From an uncultured Bacteroidota bacterium (GTDB lineage: Bacteria > Bacteroidota > Bacteroidia > Bacteroidales > P3): a stretch of 64,000 nucleotides of DNA. How positions within the stretch are numbered: the stretch's first letter is position 1; each line of letters starts with the position of its first letter. The position numbers and the translations under genes are program-made. Positions 1-7,950 of the stretch are shown one piece after another. The stretch is taken from assembly GCA_902762805.1 (NCBI GenBank), contig CACWPQ010000013.1, positions 1-64,000 of the forward strand, in the 5' to 3' direction. Under the pieces are notes generated by a model. The model was not told the origin of the DNA. It made no database searches and saw only the letters and a program-made list of their open reading frames with translations.

Positions 1-104
1 CTGTCGTTTTAGGCTTCGGCGGTTGTTCAACCAACCTTTAGCGGCAGGCGGAAGCCTTCTAGTCCTGCCATTCAAGGGGAATTGTCGTAGGTGATTTCCG
101 AGTG

Positions 105-134
105 CAAAGATACAAATAAAATTTGAATGACAAA
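105..134 (-). promoter_or_regulatory. Leftward Bacteroidota-type promoter
   Basis: On the minus strand the sequence reads TATCTTTG (105-112), matching the -7 element TAnnTTTG. A TTTG lies 18 bases upstream (131-134). It points off the left edge. The transcribed 1-95 region has no convincing open reading frame on that strand, so the product is either a gene beyond the edge or a non-coding RNA. Spacing is slightly shorter than the usual 19-21. Confidence 0.45.
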
Positions 135-204
135 GAAAAATCTTTATTTTTTTACAAAATAATTTATATGACATTGCTTTTCAATGCCATAAATCTGTTG
201 TTTT

Positions 205-300
205 TTCTCGGAAACCCCTAGTGGGACATCCGCATCGCACCCCGTCAGGGGTTTTCATTCAATAGACCGGCTCGCCGCCACCCCCCTATCGTTCCCACAA
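205..300 (-). pseudogene. Remnant resembling the 3' end of a DUF6266 gene
   Basis: The minus strand here reads SRSIE-stop-KPLTGCDADVPLGVSEKK. This resembles the C-terminal end of the DUF6266 gene at 1045-1911 (AIKREPLTGCGADAPPEASKK). An 18-base core is identical in both places. The in-frame stop and absence of an upstream open frame suggest a decayed paralogue or a short duplicated 3' fragment. It may alternatively be a small repeat that both loci carry. Confidence 0.4.
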
Positions 301-377
301 TACCTCGACAAGGTATCCCTTAATCGCCGACCACCTTGCCATGGTTTAGCGCACCACCGATTTGCGTGCTCTATATT

Positions 378-416
378 ACAGTTGTGGGCCGTGCCAGAGG
401 CACGGCCCACAACTGT
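378..416. repeat. Perfect 18-bp inverted repeat with 3-base loop
   Basis: Arms 378-395 and 399-416 are fully complementary around the loop AGA (core GTGGGCCGTGCC / GGCACGGCCCAC). It lies about 115 bases past the 3' end of the leftward lipoprotein gene at 532-999. It could act as a terminator, but no clear U-run follows on either strand. It looks more like a dispersed REP-type palindrome. Confidence 0.6.
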
Positions 417-531
417 TTGGTTGGCAGAGCACCCTACAGGTCATGGCGCGTGAAGGCCAGCGACGAATCGCGTCTGCCATCGCGAGTACGCAGCGTCCAC
501 CAGCAGACACAACATCGGAGTGCCGGCATCC

Positions 532-999
532 CTACCGGACATCTTCCGGACGGAACGTGAATGTGTGGTGGTACCTGTAGATTGCCACACCGTCCGGATT
601 ATTGGATCGGAAAACAGTGTCGGTTATCCACGCCGCGGAATCAAGCCAACGGCTGTCGACATCGACCACTTCTGCCGAGAGATCCCAGCTCTTGATGATG
701 CTCGAGTCCTCCCCCAGCCAAAGAAGATACGGCGCCACCCGATACAAGCGCTTTACAATGACCGGACCGCCTATCGCATAATAATCATAGCCACATTTGG
801 AAAAATCACCCGCAGACGTAATCACATGATGGTCTGTGCGGTCGGCATGGTCTGACAAAGTGGCATAATGAATCCCAACCTCCTCCGTGTTTGCAAAGTG
901 TATGCAGGATGTACTTTCGTCGCGATAATCCCACCAACATGCCGACATCAGCAGCGAGGAAAGCATCAAAACGTAACGTCCAAAATGTGTGAGTTTCAT
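532..999 (-). CDS. Small lipoprotein of unknown function
   Basis: The 155-residue product begins with a basic n-region and hydrophobic stretch ending in the lipobox LMSAC (Cys21). It is therefore probably lipidated and anchored in an envelope membrane. The rest is a mixed, cysteine-poor domain that I do not recognise. It ends in a beta-rich segment (YRYHHTFTF). It lies 45 bases downstream of the DUF6266 gene on the same strand and may be cotranscribed with it. No catalytic motif is visible. Confidence 0.65.
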   Translation of the reverse strand: MKLTHFGRYVLMLSSLLMSACWWDYRDESTSCIHFANTEEVGIHYATLSDHADRTDHHVITSAGDFSKCGYDYYAIGGPVIVKRLYRVAPYLLWLGEDSSIIKSWDLSAEVVDVDSRWLDSAAWITDTVFRSNNPDGVAIYRYHHTFTFRPEDVR

Positions 1000-1044
1000 A
1001 TCTGAATTTTATTTGGAATACATTTGAGAAAAACAATCAGCTAA

Positions 1045-1911
1045 TCACGTCATTTTTTTGGAAGCCTCCGGTGGCGCATCGGCACCGCACCCCGTCAGGG
1101 GTTCCCGTTTAATAGCCTGGCCCAACGTACCTGCCTCATTGAATGCCCCATCGGGGCTTTCGGCTACATCGGCCACATCGCCATCCTCCATCACATCCAC
1201 CGCCACATACTGCGACCCGCTCGCCCGTCCCTCGCCGTCCACCACAAACCCCCACATCCTCACATTCCGCTCATTCCACCCCTCCGGAAGCTGCATCTGC
1301 AACCCACCCCGCCGCCGCTCGGCAGGGTGGGAGAGGATTCCCTCCCGCGTATCCGCATTATACACGTACACATACACCCTGTCGCCCCCCTTCGCCCTCG
1401 TCATCCCGCTATTCCTCTCGAAATCAACGTGCAGCACATTGTATTCATCCACGCTCGCCGTGGTGAAGCGCACCGGTGCCGCCGCACCCTCCGCAATCCT
1501 AATCCGCTCATAATCAACTCCTGTACGGACGCGGCGTGCCGCGTCCGCAGTCGACCCACAAGACGCCTCCGCCGCCTCCCGCGGCATATCCATGGCTGCC
1601 GCACTGCGGACGCGGCGCGCCGCGTCCCTACCGAAGCAACCCTTGTTCATCCTCACAAACACATTCCCCTCCGTCATCTGCTCCCTCGCCGCCCGCTCCC
1701 GCAGCCCCAGCAGCAGCGCCTGCCGCGCCGTCGCCGCGAACCGCACCATCCCCACAAACCACTCCCGCTCAGCCTGTTGCCTCTCCGTGTTCGGATAATT
1801 GATCTCCCTGCGGTAAGCCCTTACGACCTGCCTGCCGCGCCACAGGTACCCCACCACGGTACCCACCTTCCCCCGGAACGGCCCGAGGATGCCCTGCTCT
1901 AACTTTGCCAT
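1045..1911 (-). CDS. DUF6266 family protein with palindromic inserts
   Basis: The start was placed at the Met giving MAKLEQGILGPFRGKVGTVV, the characteristic N-terminus of the Bacteroidota DUF6266 family; an in-frame upstream Met adds 18 unlikely residues. DUF6266 proteins have no known function. The product is 288 residues. The central part contains the heptapeptide DAARRVR twice, each encoded by a GC-rich palindrome (1526-1547 and 1608-1627), so the region appears expanded by repeat insertion without loss of frame. The tail is low-complexity (APPEASKKMT). No signal peptide is seen. Confidence 0.75.
   Translation of the reverse strand: MAKLEQGILGPFRGKVGTVVGYLWRGRQVVRAYRREINYPNTERQQAEREWFVGMVRFAATARQALLLGLRERAAREQMTEGNVFVRMNKGCFGRDAARRVRSAAAMDMPREAAEASCGSTADAARRVRTGVDYERIRIAEGAAAPVRFTTASVDEYNVLHVDFERNSGMTRAKGGDRVYVYVYNADTREGILSHPAERRRGGLQMQLPEGWNERNVRMWGFVVDGEGRASGSQYVAVDVMEDGDVADVAESPDGAFNEAGTLGQAIKREPLTGCGADAPPEASKKMT
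1526..1547. repeat. GC-rich palindrome inside the DUF6266 gene, copy 1
   Basis: Ten-base arms CGGACGCGGC / GCCGCGTCCG flank a two-base loop. It encodes part of DAARRVR on the minus strand. The same element occurs inverted 60 bases away. Confidence 0.7.
1608..1627. repeat. GC-rich palindrome inside the DUF6266 gene, copy 2
   Basis: A perfect 20-base palindrome (GGACGCGGCG and its complement) related to copy 1 in inverse orientation. It again encodes DAARRVR. Intragenic palindromes of this kind recall the Rickettsia palindromic elements that insert into open reading frames. Confidence 0.7.
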
Positions 1912-2144
1912 TGTCTGCTTGTTGTTTTCAAAAATTGTTTTTCTTGTCTTTCTTGTCTTCCCCAAACACCCCTACAACGCCACAATTTCTGTTTTATTGC
2001 CCCTCACCACCTGCCATTGAAGAACAGGGGAAGAAGAGCATGCTCACAATCCCCTGCAAATCAGTCGTCTACCACCCGCCCGTTGGGGCATATTTTTTTG
2101 TCAATGTGCAATATTTTCGCCGTTTTTCCGTTCCCCATTGCGTT

Positions 2145-3374
2145 ATGAAACACACCCTCGCCCTCCTCTGCCTGCTGGCCCTCGCCCTGGCGGGCCGCGC
2201 CCAGCACCAGCTGCCCAACCCGGGCTTCGAGCTCTGGGACGGCGGCGTCACCTCCGAGCCCACCCACTGGAATTCCTTCGCCTCGTCCGACGGCTCCTTC
2301 TCCTCCCTCGCCGACTCGCCCCACCACTACCGCCGCAACGGCGGACGCCCGGGCTCCGACGGCAGCCACTACCTGACCATCTACACCACCTCCATCCTCG
2401 GCATCAAAGCCAACGGCAACATGACCACCGGCCGCATCCATGCCGGCTCCATGTCGGCTTCGAGCAGCGACAACTACAACCACACCCAGCGCTCCAACGC
2501 CAGCCACTGCCAGCCCTTCTCCGGCACGCCCGATTCGCTCTACGTCTGGGTATCGTTCTACGCCTCCTCGGCCTCGGCCCAGGCCCAGGTCTCCGCCATC
2601 CTCCACGGCGACAACGACTTCCGCGCCCCCAATCAGGAGAACCGCCCCGACCTCTACTGCGGCAAGGCACAGGCGCGCTTCACCCGCACCACCGGCTCGC
2701 CCACCGAGCCCCACTGGCAGCTCCTCAAGGTCCCCTTCCTCTACGACGGCCAGTCCGACCCGCGCTACCTCCTGGTCAACCTCACCACCAACGCCACCCC
2801 CGGCGGCGGCAGCGCCAACGACTCGCTCTCCATCGACGACATCCGCTTCGTCTACAGCGCCTGGCTCAACGACATCCTCGTCGACGGCCGCCCCATCGAC
2901 GGCTTCCGCAAAGGCCGGACGGACTACACCGTCCACGTCGACGAGCCACGGCTGCTCGCCGACCCCAACCTCTTCGTCGTCCCCGAGGCCCGCGACGCCT
3001 CCGTCGCCATCGACCGCCAGCCCCTCGACGACACCTCCTCCCTCGTCACCCTCACCGTCACCGCCGAAGACACCCACACCGTCCGCACCTACCGCCTCAC
3101 CCTCACCACCGGCCACCCCGCCGGCGCCTCCCGCCTCGACATCCCCTCTCCGACCTCCCACCCCCAACCCCTCTCCTTCTTCCCCAACCCCGCCTCCGGC
3201 CGCATCACCGTCCGGGCCGCCGCCGATGTGTCGCTCCTCGACTGCTCGGGCCGCCGCCTGCAACACTTCAAACCCCAAAATTCTGAATTCACCATCGACC
3301 TCAGCGGCCTCCCTGCCGGCACCTATCTGCTCCACTCCCAGGGCCTCACCCGCACCCTGGTCAAACACCGCTAG
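2145..3374 (+). CDS. Secreted protein with PCMD-like domain and Por sorting tail
   Basis: The start at 2145 (MKHTLALLCLLALALAG) gives a clean signal peptide ending near GRAQ; the longer frame upstream is rejected because it buries this signal. The 409-residue product opens with LPNPGFELWD and TxW motifs typical of Bacteroidota PCMD (putative carbohydrate metabolism) beta-sandwich domains. A second beta-rich domain follows around residues 235-330. The C-terminus (FFPNPASGRITV ... GLPAGTYLL) is a type A type IX secretion sorting domain, so the protein is probably exported and surface-attached. It ends three bases before the OmpA-family gene. Confidence 0.75.
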   Translation: MKHTLALLCLLALALAGRAQHQLPNPGFELWDGGVTSEPTHWNSFASSDGSFSSLADSPHHYRRNGGRPGSDGSHYLTIYTTSILGIKANGNMTTGRIHAGSMSASSSDNYNHTQRSNASHCQPFSGTPDSLYVWVSFYASSASAQAQVSAILHGDNDFRAPNQENRPDLYCGKAQARFTRTTGSPTEPHWQLLKVPFLYDGQSDPRYLLVNLTTNATPGGGSANDSLSIDDIRFVYSAWLNDILVDGRPIDGFRKGRTDYTVHVDEPRLLADPNLFVVPEARDASVAIDRQPLDDTSSLVTLTVTAEDTHTVRTYRLTLTTGHPAGASRLDIPSPTSHPQPLSFFPNPASGRITVRAAADVSLLDCSGRRLQHFKPQNSEFTIDLSGLPAGTYLLHSQGLTRTLVKHR

Positions 3375-3377
3375 CCC

Positions 3378-4952
3378 ATGCGTCCACTCCTGCTCCTCCT
3401 AATCCTACTGCCGCTGGCAGCCGCCGCGCAGACCAAGAAGAGCGAACCCCTCTTCAACCAGGCCGTCGAACACGGCGTGGCCGGCCGCCACGAGGAGGCC
3501 GTCCGCCTCCTCAACCGCGCCCTCGACCTCGACCCCGGCTATGTCGAAGCGTGGCTCCTGCTCGGCAACCAGTACCTGATGCTTGAGCGCCATGCCGACG
3601 CCCGCCAGTGCTACCAGCACTGCCTCAGCCTCGACCCGAAAAGCGAACGCTGGCGCCGCGAGGCGCGCGACGGCATCCGCACCGCCGACTTCCGCCAGCA
3701 TGCCGTAGAGCACCCCGTCCCCTTCCGCCCCATCAACCTCGGCCCCAACGTCAACACCGCCGACGACGAGTACCTGCCCGCCCTCACCGCCGACTACCGC
3801 CAGCTCGTCTTCACCCGCCGCTCGCCCCGCCGCGCCACCACACAGCCCGGCCTGCCGCAGGAGGAGGACTTCTACCTCTCGCTCTACGACACCATGGAGC
3901 TCGACTGGGGTCCCGCCCAGCGTATGCCCGAGCCGCTCAACAGCAATGGCAACGAGGGTGCCCAGACCCTCTCGCACGACGGGCGCGTGGTCATCTTCAC
4001 CGCCTGCGGACGCTCGCGCGAGCACTCCTCGTGCGACATCTACATGTCCGTCCGCCAAGGCGACCGCTGGGGGCGCCCGCAGAACCTCGGCCACCCCGTC
4101 AACACCCCCTATTGGGAGTCCTTCCCCTCGCTCTCCATCGACGGCTACACGCTCTATTTCGTCTCCACCCGCCCCGGCGGCTACGGCGGCACCGACATCT
4201 GGTGCTGCACCCTCGAGGAGGGTCGCTGGAGCGAGCCCCGCAACCTGGGACCCGAGATCAACACCCCGGGCAACGAGACCGCACCCTTCGTCCACTTCGA
4301 CGACAAGACGCTCTACTTCGCCTCCGACGGCCACCTCGGCATGGGCGGCATGGACCTCTTCCGCGCCAAGCGCACCTCCGACACCACCTGGGGCGACGTG
4401 AAAAACCTCGGCTATCCCATCAACACCGCCGGCGAGGAGAACAACCTCATCGTGGCCCCCGACGGCCGCACAGCCATCTTCAGCAGCGACCGCTTCGGCG
4501 GCTATGGCCGCCAGGACCTCTACTCCTTCGTCATGCCCGCCCCCGTGCAGCCCGAACGCGTCACCTTCATCGACCCCGTCCTGCAGGCCGAAAACCTCCT
4601 CTCGCTCGGCGACACCGTCACCCTCCGCAACATCCACTTCCTCACCGCCAGCGCCGAACTCTACGAAGCCTCCAAGGCCGGCCTCGACCGCCTGGCCGAA
4701 GCCCTCAAGCGCCATCCGAGCCTGCGCCTCGAGGTGGGCGGCCACACCGACGCCGTGGGCAAGTACGAGGACAACCTGGCCCTCTCCGAGCGCCGCGCCA
4801 AGGCCGTCTACGACTACCTCATCCTCCGCGGCATCAGCCCCGAACGCCTCACCTACCGCGGCTACGGCGAGACCCGCCCCATCGCCACCAACGACACCCC
4901 CGAAGGCCGCGCCCAGAACCGCCGCACCACCCTCACACCCCTGCGGCAGTAA
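3378..4952 (+). CDS. OmpA-family protein with TPR and PD40 propeller
   Basis: The 524-residue product has a signal peptide (ending AAAAQ), TPR-like repeats at about 25-95 (AVRLLNRALDLDPGYVEAWL) and repeated PD40/WD40-like blades at about 115-390 (LYFVSTRPGGYGGTDIW and similar). A C-terminal OmpA peptidoglycan-binding domain with GGHTDAVGKYEDNLALSERR occupies about 415-520. The architecture resembles PorE of the type IX secretion machinery, although I see no carboxypeptidase regulatory domain between propeller and OmpA part. It should sit in the periplasm, bound to peptidoglycan. The preceding gene encodes a type IX cargo, so the pair may be cotranscribed. Generic OmpA/PD40 function remains possible. 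Confidence 0.85.
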   Translation: MRPLLLLLILLPLAAAAQTKKSEPLFNQAVEHGVAGRHEEAVRLLNRALDLDPGYVEAWLLLGNQYLMLERHADARQCYQHCLSLDPKSERWRREARDGIRTADFRQHAVEHPVPFRPINLGPNVNTADDEYLPALTADYRQLVFTRRSPRRATTQPGLPQEEDFYLSLYDTMELDWGPAQRMPEPLNSNGNEGAQTLSHDGRVVIFTACGRSREHSSCDIYMSVRQGDRWGRPQNLGHPVNTPYWESFPSLSIDGYTLYFVSTRPGGYGGTDIWCCTLEEGRWSEPRNLGPEINTPGNETAPFVHFDDKTLYFASDGHLGMGGMDLFRAKRTSDTTWGDVKNLGYPINTAGEENNLIVAPDGRTAIFSSDRFGGYGRQDLYSFVMPAPVQPERVTFIDPVLQAENLLSLGDTVTLRNIHFLTASAELYEASKAGLDRLAEALKRHPSLRLEVGGHTDAVGKYEDNLALSERRAKAVYDYLILRGISPERLTYRGYGETRPIATNDTPEGRAQNRRTTLTPLRQ

Positions 4953-4976
4953 CGCCGCACCGCTCCTCATCAACAA

Positions 4977-5019
4977 AAAGGGCTGGCAATGGTTTCAACA
5001 TTGCCAGCCCTTTCTTTTA
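4977..5019 (+). terminator. Intrinsic terminator between convergent genes
   Basis: A 15-bp perfect stem (4977-4991 with 4999-5013) around a 7-base loop, followed by TTTCTTTT. It sits between the rightward OmpA gene and the leftward acetyltransferase and may work both ways. Confidence 0.85.
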
Positions 5020-5071
5020 AAATCTGTACCCTACTGATATCTCCTCGGACCTTCGTGTGTGGGTAAGGTGC

Positions 5072-6211
5072 CTAGCGGACATGGTGTTTACGCAACAAGC
5101 CATAAAGAAGTCGGTCTGTTGGATGTCCCTCGCACATGACAGCCTCCCTCTGGATGCCTTCAGCATGAAAGCCGTTCTTCTCAAGTACACGCCTCGAGGC
5201 TATGTTAGGAGCATACACCCACGCTGAGACACGATGCAATTTCGGACGCAGTCTAAATCCCTCTTCCAACATGAGTCTTACGGCTTGTGTTGCGACTCCT
5301 TTGCCGCAGTGTTCAGGCATCAACATGCAGCCCAATTCAGCGTCAATACTCCGCTTGCCCTCCTGTGGGGTCAAGGAGATGAGCCCCACGATGGAGCCGT
5401 CGTTGATGATGGCGCGGTAAATGCCTTCTCCTCGCTCCTCGCCCTCTTTCCAGTCATCAACATAATCACGCATACGGTCGAGCATATCTCTCCTTCGCTT
5501 TTCCTCGCCCATCATTGCAATCTCCTCCTTGCTGCATGTCATTATCCTATTGCCGATGCGGTATTCCGCAAGTGGATGAACGATGTCGTCATACCGGCCA
5601 TCGACGGTGTCGAACAGGCGTGCTAGGTAATCGATATACCGTCGCTCCCACTGCATCAGGCACACCCCCTGTTGGGGCACTTCTGGCTGCGGTCGTTGGA
5701 TAGCATAGACGAGTTCGCGACATGGCTCTCCGTTGATCTTTCTTGAGATCATTCCGGCATCTATAACATCTACATACTGCAACCCAGCCTTCTCGCACAT
5801 GCCCCTAGCGGCTAGATTACCTTCGAAAAAAGATGCGTAGAGGCCATCGTAATTCAAGGGGCCTTCGACGGCAAGTGCTGTTATTCTTTTCAATACCCAT
5901 GTCCCTATTCCTTTGCCACAGTACTCGGGCAGCAGGACAATGTCGAAGTCGCAGTTGATGCCATAGAGGTCGTTCCGCCGGATAACCTGTACGTGCCCCG
6001 CCACCTTGCCGTCCACCTCAATAGCCTGAGCGTAGCCATAACCGTCGTATAACATATCGACAAACCGCCGTATACGTGAAATAGCTTGATCGTCGTCGCA
6101 CTTACTCAACCAAGTAAAGGAGTAATCCGTATAACTACGGTCACAGTTGTTCATCACATGCAAAAAACTCTCTTTGTCGCTAAAATACCATTGTCGTAAT
6201 CTGATTTCCAT
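5072..6211 (-). CDS. Tandem GNAT N-acetyltransferase
   Basis: The 379-residue product contains two GNAT folds. The first (about 1-175) has the acetyl-CoA loop LPEYCGKGIGTWVL. The second (about 180-375) has MPEHCGKGVATQAV followed by NIASRRVLEKNGF, the classic RimJ/RimL-like ending. Both retain the Q/R-x-x-G-x-G/A pyrophosphate-binding pattern in diverged form. The substrate is unknown; RimJ/RimL relatives acetylate N-terminal amino groups or small amines. No signal peptide is present, so it is cytoplasmic. The gene is monocistronic between a terminator and the 6233-6553 gene. Confidence 0.85.
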   Translation of the reverse strand: MEIRLRQWYFSDKESFLHVMNNCDRSYTDYSFTWLSKCDDDQAISRIRRFVDMLYDGYGYAQAIEVDGKVAGHVQVIRRNDLYGINCDFDIVLLPEYCGKGIGTWVLKRITALAVEGPLNYDGLYASFFEGNLAARGMCEKAGLQYVDVIDAGMISRKINGEPCRELVYAIQRPQPEVPQQGVCLMQWERRYIDYLARLFDTVDGRYDDIVHPLAEYRIGNRIMTCSKEEIAMMGEEKRRRDMLDRMRDYVDDWKEGEERGEGIYRAIINDGSIVGLISLTPQEGKRSIDAELGCMLMPEHCGKGVATQAVRLMLEEGFRLRPKLHRVSAWVYAPNIASRRVLEKNGFHAEGIQREAVMCEGHPTDRLLYGLLRKHHVR

Positions 6212-6232
6212 GAAGTGGGTCGGGTGTTTAGT

Positions 6233-6553
6233 TTAAACGATAGAGTTGAGGCTTAGGACGAAGTTGCGCTGGATGGTTTGTGCGATAGCGGTGGCTATTT
6301 CCATTTCGCTGAAGTCGACGGGTTCGTCGAAGTTCAGTTGCGACTTTACTTCGTGGCACAGGTTGTAGAAGTCGGGCAGCAGTTCGGGCTGCACTTTCAT
6401 GCAATGGCCTTCCATGGCGCTGCGCCAGTAGGCGTCGCTGCTGTTGGTTTTGGTTTTGCGCAGCACCTCTTCCACCACCGCTCCTTGCAGGGCGGTGTAA
6501 ATCTGCTGACCGAGCTGTTGTTCAAGCTCTATTGTAGGGTTGAATTTATTCAT
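6233..6553 (-). CDS. Hypothetical protein, possibly truncated M48-related
   Basis: The 106-residue product is acidic and soluble-looking. The stretch EGHCMKVQPELLPDFYNLCH reminds me of the region just before the catalytic HExxH in some Bacteroidota M48 peptidases, but no HExxH follows, so it would be an inactive or truncated relative. This is a weak, memory-based resemblance. The gene has its own promoter-like TATCTTTG at 6585-6592 and is separated from the island gene upstream by about 155 bases, so it may not belong to that cluster. Confidence 0.5.
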   Translation of the reverse strand: MNKFNPTIELEQQLGQQIYTALQGAVVEEVLRKTKTNSSDAYWRSAMEGHCMKVQPELLPDFYNLCHEVKSQLNFDEPVDFSEMEIATAIAQTIQRNFVLSLNSIV

Positions 6554-6584
6554 GGTGATGTTATTCTTCTGTCAAAATCGGGTG

Positions 6585-6592
6585 CAAAGATA
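6585..6592 (-). promoter_or_regulatory. Promoter -7 element TATCTTTG
   Basis: Read on the minus strand this matches TAnnTTTG, 32 bases before the start of the 6233-6553 gene. No well-spaced -33 TTTG is visible. Confidence 0.5.
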
Positions 6593-6708
6593 GCAAAACA
6601 TTTTCAATTGTCCGGTTTTGGGCAAAAAAAAATGCAATATTATCTCCTTGCTGATTCGTTCCTTGTCCACAAATCGGCGCTCCGCAGGAACGATTTCTGT
6701 TTTTTTGC

Positions 6709-7950
6709 TTAAAACGTCTCAATGTGAACCAAGGCAAGGCGGAATCCGGTTTGGACATCATAGTCATCGGGTCTTTTCCCCCTGCGGTAGGATACCTGCT
6801 GATATCCAGAATTGACTTTCCAACTGCCACCGCGAGTCACATGAGATTTCCTTGCATTTTTAAAGTAATCATGGCACCATTCCCAGACATTGCCACTCAT
6901 ATCATATATTTCGAGTTCATTAGGCAAAAGGGTTTTTACATCGTGAATCTCCCCTCCTGAATTTTCGTCGAACCAGGCATGATTTTTAAGTCCCTGCTTT
7001 GCGCAACCACTATACTTATATCCTCGACTTTTATTCCCCCCGATAGCTGCATATTCCCATTGTGCTTCCGTTGGTAGTCTGAAGACATACCCTTTTGGCA
7101 TTTTCTTCATCAAAATTTTATTTATTTCTTTTGTGAATTCTCTGCAATTATACCAGTTTAGATTAACAACTGGTTTTTTGCACCTTGGGGTGGTCTTTGC
7201 GGCAGTTTCTAGTAAGGAAGAAACAATTGTTGATAAATCGATAAATTCCGATAATGATGACGACGATGGCATTGTCTTACTCATCACGGCATCCCATAAC
7301 TCATTGGTAACCTGCGTCTCCCCAATATAGTACGTTTGCATTGGACCACCTTCCACTTTTATCATAGTGAAACCAACACCTCCAACGTAAAAGTGAAGGT
7401 TGCCGCCATCATACAGAATCGTTTTGACTTCTATATCCCCAATAGTAAACGCCACCTTATATTCAAACTCACGCTCTAGGACTTCCATTTCAAGTTTCAG
7501 AATTTCATCCGTATGATGTTTTTGAATATTGATTGACAGGGATTTAGTCAATGAAACTTGAGGTGCACTGATTCCGATGTCAATTGTTTCGACCGCCTTT
7601 TTTATTATTTTGACCTCAAGCAATGCTTTATTGTCTAAAATGTCAGCCCTAAGAACTTCGACGAATTTTAGCGGATTGATCCTGGTCTCGTCTCTGACAT
7701 TGCAGATGGCCGCAATCAGTTTCTGTCTTATCTGCGAGTCTCCATTTGTGGGTTTTATTCCTTTTATGCGCTCCGCCATTGCGGCTTCATTAATACTCCT
7801 GAGGAAAGCATCAATATTCCCATCCACAAAATTGTCAATTACGTCAATAAAAAGAGGAGAATCATTCATGGCCTCCCTGAAGGCATCCATAAGCGATTTC
7901 AAGTCCTCGAGGGTGTCTATCGGTCTGTTGTCAATATATAGGTGATTCAT
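6709..7950 (-). CDS. FGE/SUMF1-like protein, catalytic cysteines absent
   Basis: The 413-residue product has an alpha-helical N-terminus (1-115), a linker, and a C-terminal formylglycine-generating-enzyme/sulfatase-modifying fold from about 190. Landmarks are YYIGETQVTNELW, FRLPTEAQWEYAA, MSGNVWEWCHDYF, VTRGGSW and a final GFRLAL. In true FGEs, GGSW is followed by two copper-binding/catalytic cysteines. Here the equivalent stretch (KVNSGYQQVSYRRG) has none, so I infer binding or scaffolding rather than oxidation. Its start overlaps the AAA+ gene stop by four bases, implying translational coupling. FGE-like domains are common sensor or effector modules in NTPase-centred conflict systems. Confidence 0.8.
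   Translation of the reverse strand: MNHLYIDNRPIDTLEDLKSLMDAFREAMNDSPLFIDVIDNFVDGNIDAFLRSINEAAMAERIKGIKPTNGDSQIRQKLIAAICNVRDETRINPLKFVEVLRADILDNKALLEVKIIKKAVETIDIGISAPQVSLTKSLSINIQKHHTDEILKLEMEVLEREFEYKVAFTIGDIEVKTILYDGGNLHFYVGGVGFTMIKVEGGPMQTYYIGETQVTNELWDAVMSKTMPSSSSLSEFIDLSTIVSSLLETAAKTTPRCKKPVVNLNWYNCREFTKEINKILMKKMPKGYVFRLPTEAQWEYAAIGGNKSRGYKYSGCAKQGLKNHAWFDENSGGEIHDVKTLLPNELEIYDMSGNVWEWCHDYFKNARKSHVTRGGSWKVNSGYQQVSYRRGKRPDDYDVQTGFRLALVHIETF

Noticed and set aside
1..100. tmRNA, RNase P RNA or 6S RNA at the left edge
   Set aside because: A leftward promoter is visible, but no diagnostic motif of these RNAs could be found in the short stretch available.
2061..3368. Long open frame antisense to the sorting-tail protein
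   Set aside because: Its translation is Gly/Val/Ala/Glu low complexity, typical of the reverse of a GC-rich gene; the sense product has a signal peptide and known domain features.
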